Positions 1 through 8,550 are shown, numbered from the stretch's first letter. The stretch is DNA of 34,103 nucleotides from Lachnospiraceae bacterium (GCA_017622575.1 JAGAQU010000095.1:1-34103); one strand, 5' to 3'. The notes: generated by a model from the letters alone, not told the origin. Numbers and translations are program-made.

Positions 1-130
1 GACCAGAGATTTGCTTACAGCTTCCTTCAGATTCCACCTCACGATGGACACCCTTGCTGTTCGGCTATACACTTCCCACTATCCGGGCGTGTTCGGGACT
101 TACACCCGTTAGAGCGCGCCCATGGCGCGC
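1..130 (-). mobile_element. 5' end of a group II intron (partial)
   Basis: Read on the minus strand, this stretch starts with a hairpin (GCGCGCC, ATG, GGCGCGC) followed by GGGTGTAAGTCCCGAAC, then CAAGGGTGTCC and GGAATCTGAAGGAAGC. I recognise this series as domain I of a bacterial group II intron that encodes its own reverse transcriptase. The apparent 5' splice point lies at 130, directly after the T-rich tail of the etf terminator. Insertion just behind a terminator hairpin is typical of group IIC introns, but I assign the subclass only by position. Most introns begin GUGCG; this one appears to begin GCGCG. The rest, including any reverse transcriptase, lies beyond the left edge, so completeness cannot be judged. 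Confidence 0.7.
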
Positions 131-170
131 AAACAAACAAACCGGCAAGAGTTTTCTACTCTCGCCGGCT
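130..170 (-). terminator. Intrinsic terminator of the butyryl-CoA operon
   Basis: On the minus strand a 10-bp stem (CCGGCGAGAG at 168-159 paired with CTCTTGCCGG at 151-142, one G-U pair) is followed by the tail TTTGTTTGTTT. It lies 35 nt downstream of the etfA stop codon and closes the thl-to-etfA operon. The group II intron begins directly after the tail. Confidence 0.85.
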
Positions 171-204
171 TTTCAACCATTGTTAATACTATTATTACAA
201 AATT

Positions 205-1248
205 TTATTTGCCAGCCAATTCAGCTTTTAACTTCTCTGTCAAAGCAGGAACGATCTTGTTCAGATCACCAACAATACCGTAGTCAGCTACTTCAAAGAT
301 AGGAGCTGTCTCGTCCTTGTTGATAGCAATGATGATATCGGATTCTTCCATACCTGCAACATGCTGGATTGCTCCGGAGATACCGATTGCAAAGTATACG
401 TTGGGACGAACGGTCTTACCTGTCTGTCCAACCTGTAAATCCTTAGGCTTCCAGCCTGCATCTACAACTGCACGTGAGCAGCTTACTGTTCCGCCGAGTA
501 CTTCTGCAAGATCTTCCAGAATCTTGAAGTTCTCAGGGCTTCCTACACCACGTCCGCCGGATACAAGGATCTTTGCATCCATGATATCAGCTACGTCAGA
601 AACTGCCTTGACAACCTTTAAGATCTCAACATACTTGTTGTCAGGAGTAAATCCGGGATTGTATTCAACAACAACTGCCTTCTTGCCGACTTCTCTGTCT
701 GCCTTCTGCATAACACCGGGACGAACGGTAGCCATCTGAGGACGGAAAGCAGGACATGCGATCGTAGCAATTGTGTTTCCGCCAAATGCAGGACGTGTCA
801 TTAACAGCTGGTTGTGAAGCTGTTCCTTACCGGGAACAGGATTGATCGGGAAATCGCCGATCTCAAGCTGAGTACAGTCTGCTGTCAGACCTGTATGAAT
901 TCTTGCTGATACTCTGGGGCCTAAATCACGACCGATTGCAGTTGCACCAACCAGGAAAATTTCAGGTTTGAACTCATTGATCACAGATGCAAGAGCATGT
1001 GCATAAGGCTCAGTTCTGTACTCTGCAAGTTCAGGATCATCTACAACGATAACCTTATCAGCACCGTATTCAGCAAGTGTATCAGCAAGTCCCTTTACAC
1101 CGGAACCTACCAGAACTGCTGTTACCTCTGTGCCTAAGTCTTTGGCAAGGTCTTTTCCTTTGCCAACCAATTCCAAAGCGATTCCGCTAAGTTCATTATC
1201 TACCTGTTGAGCGAAGACAAATACGCCCTTATAATCTTGAATATTCAT
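205..1248 (-). CDS. etfA: Electron transfer flavoprotein subunit alpha
   Basis: Large subunit of the EtfAB flavoprotein that passes electrons to butyryl-CoA dehydrogenase. In anaerobes the Bcd-EtfAB complex is known to bifurcate electrons from NADH to crotonyl-CoA and ferredoxin; that role is inferred here from the operon. The 347-aa length is normal for the family. The C-terminal FAD domain is intact, with GGRGVG at 231-236, QVGQTG at 272-277 and SGAIQHVAGM at 291-300. The ribosome site GGAGG lies just upstream of the ATG, and only 12 nt separate the gene from the etfB stop codon. It is the last gene of the operon and is followed by the terminator at 130-170. Confidence 0.95.
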   Translation of the reverse strand: MNIQDYKGVFVFAQQVDNELSGIALELVGKGKDLAKDLGTEVTAVLVGSGVKGLADTLAEYGADKVIVVDDPELAEYRTEPYAHALASVINEFKPEIFLVGATAIGRDLGPRVSARIHTGLTADCTQLEIGDFPINPVPGKEQLHNQLLMTRPAFGGNTIATIACPAFRPQMATVRPGVMQKADREVGKKAVVVEYNPGFTPDNKYVEILKVVKAVSDVADIMDAKILVSGGRGVGSPENFKILEDLAEVLGGTVSCSRAVVDAGWKPKDLQVGQTGKTVRPNVYFAIGISGAIQHVAGMEESDIIIAINKDETAPIFEVADYGIVGDLNKIVPALTEKLKAELAGK

Positions 1249-1260
1249 TTTGAACCTCCA

Positions 1261-2043
1261 TTAAATAACGTGTTTTGCTTTTAACTTTTCAACAATGTAA
1301 TCAACAGCTTCTGTAGGATCAAGAGTAACCTTTTCGCCTGCTCCCTTTCTTACTTTATCGGAAGCCTTTGCAATCTGGGTAGGTGATCCCTTAAGACCTA
1401 AGTTGGAGTCATCTACATCAACAAGATTTGCTCTTCCCCATACAGTGATATCTGCATCATATGCATCAAAGATTCCGCCGGGTGTCATATAACGGGGCTC
1501 GTTTAATTCAGCAAGTGCTGTAATTAAGCAGGGCATTTTTGCCTTTAATACATGATATCTGTCATCGAACTGACGCTCAACGATCACGCTGTCACCTTCG
1601 ATCTCGATCTTCTGCGCATAGGAGATAACCGGAATTCCAAGATGCTCGGAAATCTGGGGACCAACCTGTGCGGTATCACCATCGATAGCCTGACGGCCTG
1701 TGATGATCAGATCATACTCGAGGTTACGGATTGCACCTGCAAGTGTCTGGGAGGTTGCCCATGTATCAGCACCGCCGAGAACTCTGTCTGTTACAAGGAT
1801 TCCCTTGTCAGCGCCCATAGCCATTGCTTCACGAAGAACTTCTTCTGCCTTGGGAAGACCCATGGTAAGAACAGTTACTTCTGCGCCATATTGATCTTTT
1901 AATCTGAGGGCTGCTTCCAGACCTGCTTTATCATCAGGGTTCATGATTGTGAGCATCGCACCTCTGTCAAGTGTACCGTCGGGATTGAATTTAACGCCAC
2001 CCTTTGTATCAGGTACCTGTTTAATACAAACAACGATTTTCAT
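1261..2043 (-). CDS. etfB: Electron transfer flavoprotein subunit beta
   Basis: Small subunit of EtfAB, 260 aa. In bifurcating EtfAB proteins this subunit contributes to the site where the NADH-derived electron pair is split. The sequence starts MKIVVCIKQVPDT, the usual EtfB start, and carries the signature DGDTAQVGPQ at 121-130 and an ADTWATSQTLAGAI segment near 92-105. It sits between bcd and etfA in the order normally found for butyryl-CoA dehydrogenase complexes. A 52-nt gap without notable structure separates it from bcd, and a ribosome site (GGAGAG) precedes the ATG. Confidence 0.95.
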   Translation of the reverse strand: MKIVVCIKQVPDTKGGVKFNPDGTLDRGAMLTIMNPDDKAGLEAALRLKDQYGAEVTVLTMGLPKAEEVLREAMAMGADKGILVTDRVLGGADTWATSQTLAGAIRNLEYDLIITGRQAIDGDTAQVGPQISEHLGIPVISYAQKIEIEGDSVIVERQFDDRYHVLKAKMPCLITALAELNEPRYMTPGGIFDAYDADITVWGRANLVDVDDSNLGLKGSPTQIAKASDKVRKGAGEKVTLDPTEAVDYIVEKLKAKHVI

Positions 2044-2095
2044 TGTATTATCTCTCCTTATAAATTAATCTTATTGTTGAAATTTACCGTCTTAA

Positions 2096-3250
2096 TTACT
2101 TAAGTAAGGCACTGGATATGACCATTCTCTGAACTTCGCTTGTACCTTCGTAAATCTCTGTGATCTTGGCATCTCTCATCATACGCTCTACATCATATTC
2201 TCTGATGTAACCGTAACCACCGTGGAGCTGAACAGCCTTGGTTGTCACTTCCATAGCAACCTCTGCCGCATATAACTTAGCCTGAGCTGCTTCAACAGTG
2301 TAGGTCTTCTGTGTCGCCTTAGCCATAGCTGCTCTGTAAACCATGTACTGAGCTGCCTGAACCTTGGTAGCCATATCAGCAATCTGGAACTGTGTATTCT
2401 GGAAAGCACCGATTGCTCTGCCGAACTGCTTTCTTTCCTTTACGTACTCGATGGTTCTTTCAAGTGCACCCTCTGCAAGACCAAGTGCCTGAGCAGCGAT
2501 ACCGATACGTCCGCCGTCCAGAGTGTGCATAGCGATTCCGAATCCCTTGCCTTCCTGTCCAAGCAGGTTTTCCTTGGGGATACGGCAGTCTGTAAAGATC
2601 AATTCATAAGTGGATGAACCGCGGATACCCATCTTCTTTTCCTTTGTACCAAAGGTAAATCCGGGTGTTCCTTTTTCTACGATGAATGCGGAGATCATCT
2701 TCTTGCTTCTGCCCTTAGCATCTGTCACAACGCTTGTTACGGCAAAAATAACATAGATATCAGCTTCCTTACCGTTTGTGATGAAGATCTTGGATCCGTT
2801 CAGTACCCATTCGTCGCCATCTAAAACAGCCTTTGTCTGCTGACCCTGAGCATCGGTACCTGCACCGGGCTCTGTCAGACCGAAAGCACCAAGCTTTTCA
2901 CCCTTTGCAAGGGGAACAAGGTATTTCTGCTTCTGCTCTTCTGTACCATATGTCTGAATAGGATCACAGCAAAGAGATGTATGAGCGGAAACGATAACGC
3001 CTGTGGTACCGCAAACCTTGGAAAGCTCCTCTACACACATAGCGTAGGTTAAAGGATCACAGCCCTGTCCGCCGTACTCCTTGGGAACAGGAATACCGAG
3101 GAAGCCGGCCTTTGCCATTTTTTCAACTGTTCCTCTGGGGAAAACTTCTGTTTCATCCACTTCCTGAGCCAGAGGCTTTACTTCTTTTTCTGCAAACTCT
3201 TTGAAAAGAGTTCTCGCCATTTCATGTTTTTTGTCTAACATAAAATCCAT
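2096..3250 (-). CDS. bcd: Butyryl-CoA dehydrogenase (short-chain acyl-CoA dehydrogenase)
   Basis: Reduces crotonyl-CoA to butyryl-CoA using electrons from EtfAB. At 384 aa it is the standard length. The sequence contains the acyl-CoA dehydrogenase signature [14 protein letters not shown] in the FAD-binding middle domain and the C-terminal [10 protein letters not shown] motif, where E368 fits the catalytic base known from Megasphaera and Clostridium enzymes. The C-terminal [11 protein letters not shown] segment is also typical. Acyl-CoA dehydrogenases of other specificity look similar, but neighbours hbd, crt, thl and etfBA make the butyryl-CoA role very likely. The start has a GGAGG-type ribosome site and lies 32 nt after the hbd stop. 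Confidence 0.95.
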   Translation of the reverse strand: MDFMLDKKHEMARTLFKEFAEKEVKPLAQEVDETEVFPRGTVEKMAKAGFLGIPVPKEYGGQGCDPLTYAMCVEELSKVCGTTGVIVSAHTSLCCDPIQTYGTEEQKQKYLVPLAKGEKLGAFGLTEPGAGTDAQGQQTKAVLDGDEWVLNGSKIFITNGKEADIYVIFAVTSVVTDAKGRSKKMISAFIVEKGTPGFTFGTKEKKMGIRGSSTYELIFTDCRIPKENLLGQEGKGFGIAMHTLDGGRIGIAAQALGLAEGALERTIEYVKERKQFGRAIGAFQNTQFQIADMATKVQAAQYMVYRAAMAKATQKTYTVEAAQAKLYAAEVAMEVTTKAVQLHGGYGYIREYDVERMMRDAKITEIYEGTSEVQRMVISSALLK

Positions 3251-3282
3251 GATTTTATTTCCTCCATTAAAAAAATTTTTAC

Positions 3283-4155
3283 TTACTGAGCATCAACAGG
3301 TGTTTTTGTTCTGTCTGCATTGTATACATAGAAGCCCTTGCCTGTCTTAACACCGAGGTTACCGCCGCGAACCATCTTGCGGAGAAGAGGACATGCACGA
3401 TACTTGCTGTCGCCTGTCTCGTTATAGAGAACATCCATAATAGCAAGGCAGATATCAAGTCCGATGAAATCACCGAGCTCTAAGGGACCCATGGGATGAT
3501 TTGCACCCAGCTTCATGGCTGCATCGATGCCTGCGATATCGGAAACACCTTCCATCTTGATGAAAGCAGCTTCGTTGATCATGGGAACAAGGATACGGTT
3601 TACTACGAAACCTGCAGCCTCGTTTACCTGAACGGGAGTCTTTCCGATTTCTTCAGAGATCTTCTTGATGGTGTCAACAGTCTCTACAGGAGTATTTACA
3701 CCGGCGATCACCTCAACCAGCTTCATACGGTCTGCAGGATTGAAGAAATGCATACCGATCATGGGACGGCTTAAGCCGTTACCAATCTCTGTGATGGAAA
3801 GGCTTGATGTGTTGGATGCGAAAACGCATTCAGGCTTAGCGATCTTATCAAGTTCGCCAAATGTTGTCTTCTTAACTTCCATATTTTCAAATGCAGCTTC
3901 TACGATCAGATCACAGTCAGCACAGAGGTCTTCCTTAAGACCGGGTGTGATCTTTGCAAGGATAGCGTCTACCGCTTCCTGTGTCAGCTTTCCTTTTTCT
4001 ACAAGCTTAGCATAACCTTTTGCAATCTTTGCTTTTCCGCCTTCAGCCCACTCCTGCTTGATATCGCAGAGTGCAACCTCATATCCGTCAACCTGTGCAA
4101 ATGCCTTTGCAATGCCCTGACCCATGGTTCCGGCACCAATAATACCTACTTTCAT
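3283..4155 (-). CDS. hbd: 3-hydroxybutyryl-CoA dehydrogenase
   Basis: Converts acetoacetyl-CoA to 3-hydroxybutyryl-CoA with NAD(P)H. The protein is 290 aa. It has an N-terminal Rossmann motif GAGTMG at 7-12, ASNTSSLSI around 113-121, the catalytic-histidine motif GMHFFNP with H136, and a glutamate at 148 in the KLVEVI segment that fits the His-Glu dyad. The C-terminal half carries the family helical domain, with NEAAGFVVNRI and NHPMGPLELGDFIGLD. A ribosome site AAGGAGG precedes the ATG. Upstream it is separated from crt by a structured 164-nt gap (4203-4317), which could give hbd-bcd-etfBA a different transcript level from thl-crt. Confidence 0.95.
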   Translation of the reverse strand: MKVGIIGAGTMGQGIAKAFAQVDGYEVALCDIKQEWAEGGKAKIAKGYAKLVEKGKLTQEAVDAILAKITPGLKEDLCADCDLIVEAAFENMEVKKTTFGELDKIAKPECVFASNTSSLSITEIGNGLSRPMIGMHFFNPADRMKLVEVIAGVNTPVETVDTIKKISEEIGKTPVQVNEAAGFVVNRILVPMINEAAFIKMEGVSDIAGIDAAMKLGANHPMGPLELGDFIGLDICLAIMDVLYNETGDSKYRACPLLRKMVRGGNLGVKTGKGFYVYNADRTKTPVDAQ

Positions 4156-4202
4156 TTTAAATCCTCCTTAAATATTGTTTATATTATTCAGATGTGCGAC
4201 TC

Positions 4203-4317
4203 AAGAATCCAGCAGCTTCGCTGCTGCCGTGCTTCGCACTCTCTGATTCTTTCGTTGTAACATCAGTTGAAATCAAATGCCTGCTTCGCAGGCGCTTGAT
4301 TTCATGCTGATGTTACA
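4203..4317 (-). repeat. Three-hairpin structured element in the crt-hbd gap
   Basis: Two folded units lie between crt and hbd. The crt-proximal unit (4256-4317) is a long imperfect hairpin with three stacked stems: TGTAACATCAG/CTGATGTTACA, GAAATCAA/TTGATTTC and GCCTGC/GCAGGC. The second unit (4203-4251) has an outer stem AAGAATC/GATTCTT enclosing two small hairpins, CAGCAGC/GCTGCTG and GTGC/GCAC. On the transcribed strand all three hairpin tips read GCGAAGC, a heptamer known as an extremely stable mini-hairpin loop. No U-run follows, so it is not a plain terminator. It may be a mobile palindromic repeat or an RNA stability or processing element. Confidence 0.75.
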
Positions 4318-4319
4318 TG

Positions 4320-5105
4320 TTAACAGTTTTTAAAAGGCTCTTTTACTTTTTCCTTGTTCTTGTCAAGGAAGAAAGCCATACCGTACTTCTGATCTTCTGT
4401 CTCGAAGCAGTCACCGAATAATTTCTCTTCGATCACGATTGCCTGATCCATATCTACATCAAGACCTTCATTGATTGCCTTCTTGCAGTTGCGGACAGCG
4501 ATAGGCGCATTCTTTGCAATTCCTGCTGCCATCTTCTCTGCTGCGGGCAGTAACTCTTCCTGAGTATAAACAGCATTTACAAGACCGATTCTCAAAGCTT
4601 CGTCAGCCTTGATATTTCTTGCGGTATAGATCATCTGCTTAGCCATTCCTGCGCCTACAAGACGGGCAAGTCTCTGGGTTCCGCCAAATCCGGGAGTGAT
4701 TCCGAGGCCAACCTCAGGCTGTCCGAATACAGCGTTGTCGGAGCAGATTCTGATGTCACAGCTCATGGAAATCTCACAGCCGCCGCCGAGTGCAAAACCA
4801 TTTACTGCAGCAATCACGGGGATAGGGAATGTCTCCAGCTTGCGGAATACATCATTACCTTTCTTACCGAAAGCTTCACCTTCTGCCTTGGTCAGAGTAC
4901 TCATTTCTCCGATATCTGCACCTGCAACGAAGGATTTCTGTCCTGCACCTGTTAAGATTAAGGCTCTTACTTCATCAAGGTTTACAGCATCCAGTGTCGC
5001 ATCGAGCTCTTCCAGAACCTGAGAGTTCAGAGCATTTAATGCTTTTTCACGGCTGATGGTGATAATGCCGTATGCGCCTTTTTGTTCGTATACGATAAAT
5101 TCCAT
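4320..5105 (-). CDS. crt: 3-hydroxybutyryl-CoA dehydratase (crotonase)
   Basis: Dehydrates 3-hydroxybutyryl-CoA to crotonyl-CoA. I place the start at 5105 (MEFIVYEQ) because AAGGAG lies at the right distance before it and homologues begin there; an in-frame ATG at 5144 would add 13 residues. This gives 261 aa, the usual length. The crotonase fold is clear: the oxyanion-hole segment SFVAGADIGEM near 58-68, NGFALGGGCE with E111, and FGQPEVGLGITPGFGGTQRL with E131. The two glutamates correspond to the catalytic pair of rat mitochondrial crotonase. The gene ends 3 nt before the structured element at 4203-4317 and starts 142 nt after thl. Confidence 0.95.
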   Translation of the reverse strand: MEFIVYEQKGAYGIITISREKALNALNSQVLEELDATLDAVNLDEVRALILTGAGQKSFVAGADIGEMSTLTKAEGEAFGKKGNDVFRKLETFPIPVIAAVNGFALGGGCEISMSCDIRICSDNAVFGQPEVGLGITPGFGGTQRLARLVGAGMAKQMIYTARNIKADEALRIGLVNAVYTQEELLPAAEKMAAGIAKNAPIAVRNCKKAINEGLDVDMDQAIVIEEKLFGDCFETEDQKYGMAFFLDKNKEKVKEPFKNC

Positions 5106-5195
5106 TTTCGTAACTCCTTTTCTTTTTGTTATACTTTTCAGCACCGTATCTTTTTACAATACCGGTCCTGCATTCTTCATAATCCTAAACATTCC

Positions 5196-5229
5196 GATAA
5201 GCAGGCCTAAATCTTTAGGTCTGCTTATC
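5196..5229 (-). repeat. Strong hairpin in the thl-crt gap
   Basis: GATAAGCAGGCCTAAA and TTTAGGTCTGCTTATC form a 16-bp inverted repeat with one G-T position and a nearly absent loop. It begins 19 nt downstream of the thl stop codon on the transcript. The following bases on the minus strand are GGAATGTTTAGG, not a U-run, so I do not call it a terminator. It could protect the 3' end of a processed thl message or pause transcription. Confidence 0.7.
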
Positions 5230-5247
5230 CTCATTTTGATAATCTGA

Positions 5248-6432
5248 CTAATCTTCAATCTTTACGATGGTTGAGCATCCCATACCGCCGCCGATACAAA
5301 GGGTTGCAAGACCGGTCTTGGCGCCCTTAGCCTGCATCTCATGAAGCAGTGTTACAAGGATACGGCATCCGGAAGCTCCTACAGGATGTCCCAGTGCAAT
5401 AGCACCGCCGTTAGGATTCAGCTGCTTGTCCACATCAATGCCAAGATCCTTACCTACTGCAACGGACTGTGCTGCGAATGCTTCGTTTGCCTCGATGATA
5501 TCGAAGTCTTCGATCTTCATGCCTGCTTTAGCCATAACTTTCTTGGTGGAAGCAACAGGTCCGATACCCATAACCTCAGGTCTTACACCTGCAAGGGCAC
5601 CTGCCACGAAAGTAGCCATAGGCTTAACGCCTAATTCTTTTGCTTTCTCTTCGCTCATCACAACGATAGCTGCTGCACCGTCATTGATACCGGAAGCATT
5701 ACCTGCGGTAACAAATCCGTTAGGATTGATAGGACGAAGCTTTGCAAGTCCTTCGATGGTGGAACCGGGACGAGGACCTTCGTCAACCTTAAATTCAACC
5801 ATTTCTTTTTTCTTCTTAACCATAACAGGTACGATCTCTGCGTCGAAAGCACCTGACTTCTGAGCTGCCTCAGCCTTCTGCTGGCTCTTTAATGCGAACT
5901 CATCAAGCTCTTCTCTTGTAAGTCCCCACTCTTCACAGATATTGTCTGCTGTCTTGATCATGTGATAATTGTTGAATGCATCCCAAAGTGCATCATTTAC
6001 CATGGTATCCACTAATGTACCATTGTTCATTCTATATCCGAAACGTGCCTGAGGAACTGCATAAGGAGCCATGGACATATTTTCCATACCGCCTGCCACT
6101 ACGATGTCTGCATCTCCTGCCATGATCATCTGTGCTGCCTGATTCACACAGTTAAGTCCGGAACCGCATACAACGTTCATGGTAACTGCAGGTACTTCAA
6201 TCGGTAAACCTGCTTTAATAGATGCCTGACGTGCTACGTTCTGTCCCTGTCCTGCCTGGATTACGCAGCCCATGTATACCTGATCAACCTGTTCAGGTGC
6301 CACACCTGCTCTGTTTAAAGCTTCCTTGATTACGATTGCGCCAAGCTCTGCAGCGGGTGTTGTACTTAAGGATCCACCCATGGTGCCGATAGCAGTACGA
6401 CAAGCGCCGGCTAAAACTACTTTCTTTGCCAT
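5248..6432 (-). CDS. thl: Acetyl-CoA C-acetyltransferase (thiolase)
   Basis: Condenses two acetyl-CoA to acetoacetyl-CoA, the first step toward butyryl-CoA. It is 394 aa, a normal biosynthetic thiolase length. The nucleophile C89 is in [15 protein letters not shown], the histidine H349 is in [16 protein letters not shown], and the second cysteine C379 is in [15 protein letters not shown] is also present. The ribosome site GGAGG precedes the ATG. It is the first gene of the operon, with a sigma-A promoter at 6517-6545 and a Rex-like palindrome just downstream of the expected transcript start. Degradative 3-ketoacyl-CoA thiolase is an alternative only on sequence; the operon argues against it. 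Confidence 0.95.
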   Translation of the reverse strand: MAKKVVLAGACRTAIGTMGGSLSTTPAAELGAIVIKEALNRAGVAPEQVDQVYMGCVIQAGQGQNVARQASIKAGLPIEVPAVTMNVVCGSGLNCVNQAAQMIMAGDADIVVAGGMENMSMAPYAVPQARFGYRMNNGTLVDTMVNDALWDAFNNYHMIKTADNICEEWGLTREELDEFALKSQQKAEAAQKSGAFDAEIVPVMVKKKKEMVEFKVDEGPRPGSTIEGLAKLRPINPNGFVTAGNASGINDGAAAIVVMSEEKAKELGVKPMATFVAGALAGVRPEVMGIGPVASTKKVMAKAGMKIEDFDIIEANEAFAAQSVAVGKDLGIDVDKQLNPNGGAIALGHPVGASGCRILVTLLHEMQAKGAKTGLATLCIGGGMGCSTIVKIED

Positions 6433-6485
6433 TATTTCTTTCCTCCGTTTGATAATAAACTTGTATTTATTTGCTCTTGCAATGA

Positions 6486-6503
6486 TTGTTAATTTTTTAT
6501 CAT
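6486..6503 (-). promoter_or_regulatory. Candidate Rex operator in the thl leader
   Basis: The site reads TTGTTAA-TTTT-TTATCAT on the plus strand. Compared with the known clostridial Rex consensus TTGTTAA-N4-TTAACAA, one half-site is exact and the other has 5 of 7 bases. It lies just downstream of the expected transcript start, where a repressor would block elongation or open-complex formation. Rex senses the NADH/NAD ratio and is known to repress butyrate and butanol genes in Clostridium. An overlapping inverted repeat (GCAATGAT/ATCATTGC, 6479-6506) could also fold in the RNA leader. Confidence 0.5.
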
Positions 6504-6516
6504 TGCCGACGTGTTC

Positions 6517-6545
6517 ATTATAACATAGGCACTATTTTTTTGCAA
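6517..6545 (-). promoter_or_regulatory. Sigma-A promoter of the butyryl-CoA operon
   Basis: On the minus strand TTGCAA (6545-6540) and a perfect TATAAT (6522-6517) are separated by 17 bp. Transcription should start near 6510, giving a leader of about 75 nt before thl. The -35 box lies close behind the hflC stop codon. Confidence 0.8.
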
Positions 6546-6563
6546 TCCACATTATTTTACTTT

Positions 6564-7430
6564 CTAATAAAAAATCTGCGCAATGGGAGACGTCTCATCG
6601 ATGATCAAGGTCTTATTGTTTCCCGTCATGGTGGCTTTGGCTGCATCCAGGGACCTTAAGAAGATATAAAAGTCTGCCTTCTCGGGATCATTGTACGCCT
6701 CACTCAGGATTCTCATATACTCAGCCTCACCCTTTGCGATGATCTCCTCTGCCTGGGCATCCGCCTCGGACTGCATGACAATGATCTCCGCATTGGTGTT
6801 GTTGGAGATCTCCTTTGCCTCCTCCTGGCCTTCTGCCTGATAAGTAGCAGCAATATTATTTCTCTCGGAGATCATACGCTCATAGACAGCATTCTTGTTC
6901 TCATCCGGCAGATCCAGAGACTTGGTTTCCACTGCAAGGAGCTTGATTCCGTACTGTTCCAGCGTATTGCCGATGTTATCCTGAATTGCCTTTGCCAGCT
7001 CGCCGTCACGACCGCTGATCACTTCCTCCTGGCTTAAGCTGCTGATCACATTTTTCAAGCTGTTGTAGGTAATGGTATCGATACGGAACTCCGCATTGCT
7101 CTTCTGCGCACTCAAAGTCTGGGTATATTTATAGGGATCCTCTATTTTCCAGAGTACAAAGCAGTCTGCGATCATGGATTTCTTGTCCTTTGTCATCACA
7201 TCACTGACAGCAAGGTCATATAAAAGCACCTCATTCTCAATTTTTTCTGCCGTCTGGATAAAAGGAATCTTCATGCTAAGACCGGGTTCCTGCCTGATGC
7301 TCTCAATTCTTCCAAACTGCTTGATCACGGTATATTCGTTGGGATAAGTAACTACCATGCCGGAATTGATGATCATAATTGCCAGCACCGCTACAACTGC
7401 TATGATAAAAACTGATTTTTTCTTCATCAC
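6564..7430 (-). CDS. hflC: HflC-like SPFH membrane protein
   Basis: SPFH/prohibitin family protein of 288 aa. HflC with HflK forms a large membrane cage around the FtsH protease and modulates its proteolysis of membrane proteins. A single N-terminal transmembrane helix spans about residues 5-25. The SPFH domain follows, with YTVIKQFGRIESIRQEPGLSM. A helical, Glu/Ala-rich stretch around 195-250 then reads YQAEGQEEAKEISNN and AEAQ-like repeats, typical of HflC. It follows hflK by 19 nt with a GAGG ribosome site, so the two form one operon. No terminator is visible between hflC and the thl promoter, so some read-through into the butyrate operon is possible. Confidence 0.88.
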   Translation of the reverse strand: MMKKKSVFIIAVVAVLAIMIINSGMVVTYPNEYTVIKQFGRIESIRQEPGLSMKIPFIQTAEKIENEVLLYDLAVSDVMTKDKKSMIADCFVLWKIEDPYKYTQTLSAQKSNAEFRIDTITYNSLKNVISSLSQEEVISGRDGELAKAIQDNIGNTLEQYGIKLLAVETKSLDLPDENKNAVYERMISERNNIAATYQAEGQEEAKEISNNTNAEIIVMQSEADAQAEEIIAKGEAEYMRILSEAYNDPEKADFYIFLRSLDAAKATMTGNNKTLIIDETSPIAQIFY

Positions 7431-7449
7431 TTGTTCCTCACTTTCCGAA

Positions 7450-8478
7450 TTATTCTTCTGTATTTTCGCTTACTGCCTCGCTGCCTGTACCGGTGCCTGT
7501 TTTCTCTGTCTCCGACAGATTCGCAAAGGACTCCAAAGGAAGCATGGTCTGGGTAGTTCCGTCACTCTTTTCGATGATTACCTTCATATCGGGAAGGATT
7601 TCTTCCATGGTTTCATAGAACATTCTCTGTTTGGTGATCAGCGGATACTTCTGGTATTCCGCATAGAGTTCATTCAGTCTCGCCACCTGACCCTTTGCCT
7701 CATTGACGCGCTCCTCCGCCTGAGCCTGTGCTGTTTTTAAGGTCTCATCCACCTGGGCTCTGGCTGCAGGGATATCCTCGTTTCTCTTCTGGTTTGCCTT
7801 GTTAATGGAAGTTTCTTTTCCCTGTTTTGCATTTTCCACATTCTTGAAGGCACTGATGACCTCCTGGGTAGGGGGTTCCGCATCCTGAATGGTAATATTC
7901 ACCAGCTGGACACCGATATCTTCCTGCTCCAGACGTCCCACAATCTTCTCTTTGATGGATGCCTGAATCTCATTTTTGCCTGTGGTGATCACGCTGTCAA
8001 CATCATACAGACCAATGGTATCCCTGATATAGCTCTGGGTCAGCATTTTTAGGATATCTACCGGGCTTTCCGATGCGTACAGATATTTAACCGGATCCGT
8101 AACCTTGTATTCCACGTAAAAATCCACATTGACAAAGTTGTAGTCCCTTGTGATCATAAAAGATTCCGAGTCCACAGATTCATCGGTATCCGCACGATAG
8201 CCGATGGGAAAACCGTTGATGGTCTTCGGCACCCTCTCAAGCTCCTGTACAAAGGGTATCTTGAGGTGGATACCTGACTGCTCTACTACCTTCGGCACAC
8301 CAAAGGTGGTGACCACCGCATATTCATTCTCCTTCAGTGAGTAGATACTGCCAAACAAAAGATACACCGCAAAAATGATAACGATCACAGCTACGACGCC
8401 TTTTCCCGCCTTTGCGGCTGCATTTTTTGCACGGTCTTTTGCCTGTCCATAAGGGTTTTGTTGATTGTTCCTAAACAT
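7450..8478 (-). CDS. hflK: HflK-like SPFH membrane protein
   Basis: SPFH family protein of 342 aa and partner of HflC in the FtsH-associated membrane complex. The short N-terminal cytoplasmic segment (MFRNNQQNPYGQAKDR) precedes one transmembrane helix at about 27-48. The SPFH domain follows with YAVVTTFGVPKVVEQSGIH, and a long coiled-coil from about 215 to 285 (KANQKRNEDIPAARAQVDE) completes the typical layout. The tail is Thr/Gly/Glu-rich. The ribosome site GGAGG lies 6 nt before the ATG. The 225-nt leader carries a candidate manganese riboswitch with terminator (8551-8700). No ftsH is present in the window. Confidence 0.88.
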   Translation of the reverse strand: MFRNNQQNPYGQAKDRAKNAAAKAGKGVVAVIVIIFAVYLLFGSIYSLKENEYAVVTTFGVPKVVEQSGIHLKIPFVQELERVPKTINGFPIGYRADTDESVDSESFMITRDYNFVNVDFYVEYKVTDPVKYLYASESPVDILKMLTQSYIRDTIGLYDVDSVITTGKNEIQASIKEKIVGRLEQEDIGVQLVNITIQDAEPPTQEVISAFKNVENAKQGKETSINKANQKRNEDIPAARAQVDETLKTAQAQAEERVNEAKGQVARLNELYAEYQKYPLITKQRMFYETMEEILPDMKVIIEKSDGTTQTMLPLESFANLSETEKTGTGTGSEAVSENTEE

Positions 8479-8550
8479 TAAGTTTTCCTCCTTTGATTTG
8501 TTGGCTGCTATGTCTTTTCACAAGCTGCGCGCTCTGCTTTTGTTTTTTCT

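Noticed and set aside
54..302. 82-aa plus-strand reading frame at the left edge
   Set aside because: It lies antisense to the intron domain I sequence, the terminator and the etfA end; no ribosome site. Such frames are common false calls over group II introns.
5196..5229. Terminator between thl and crt
   Set aside because: Strong stem but no U-run on the minus strand, and termination here would cut off five pathway genes.
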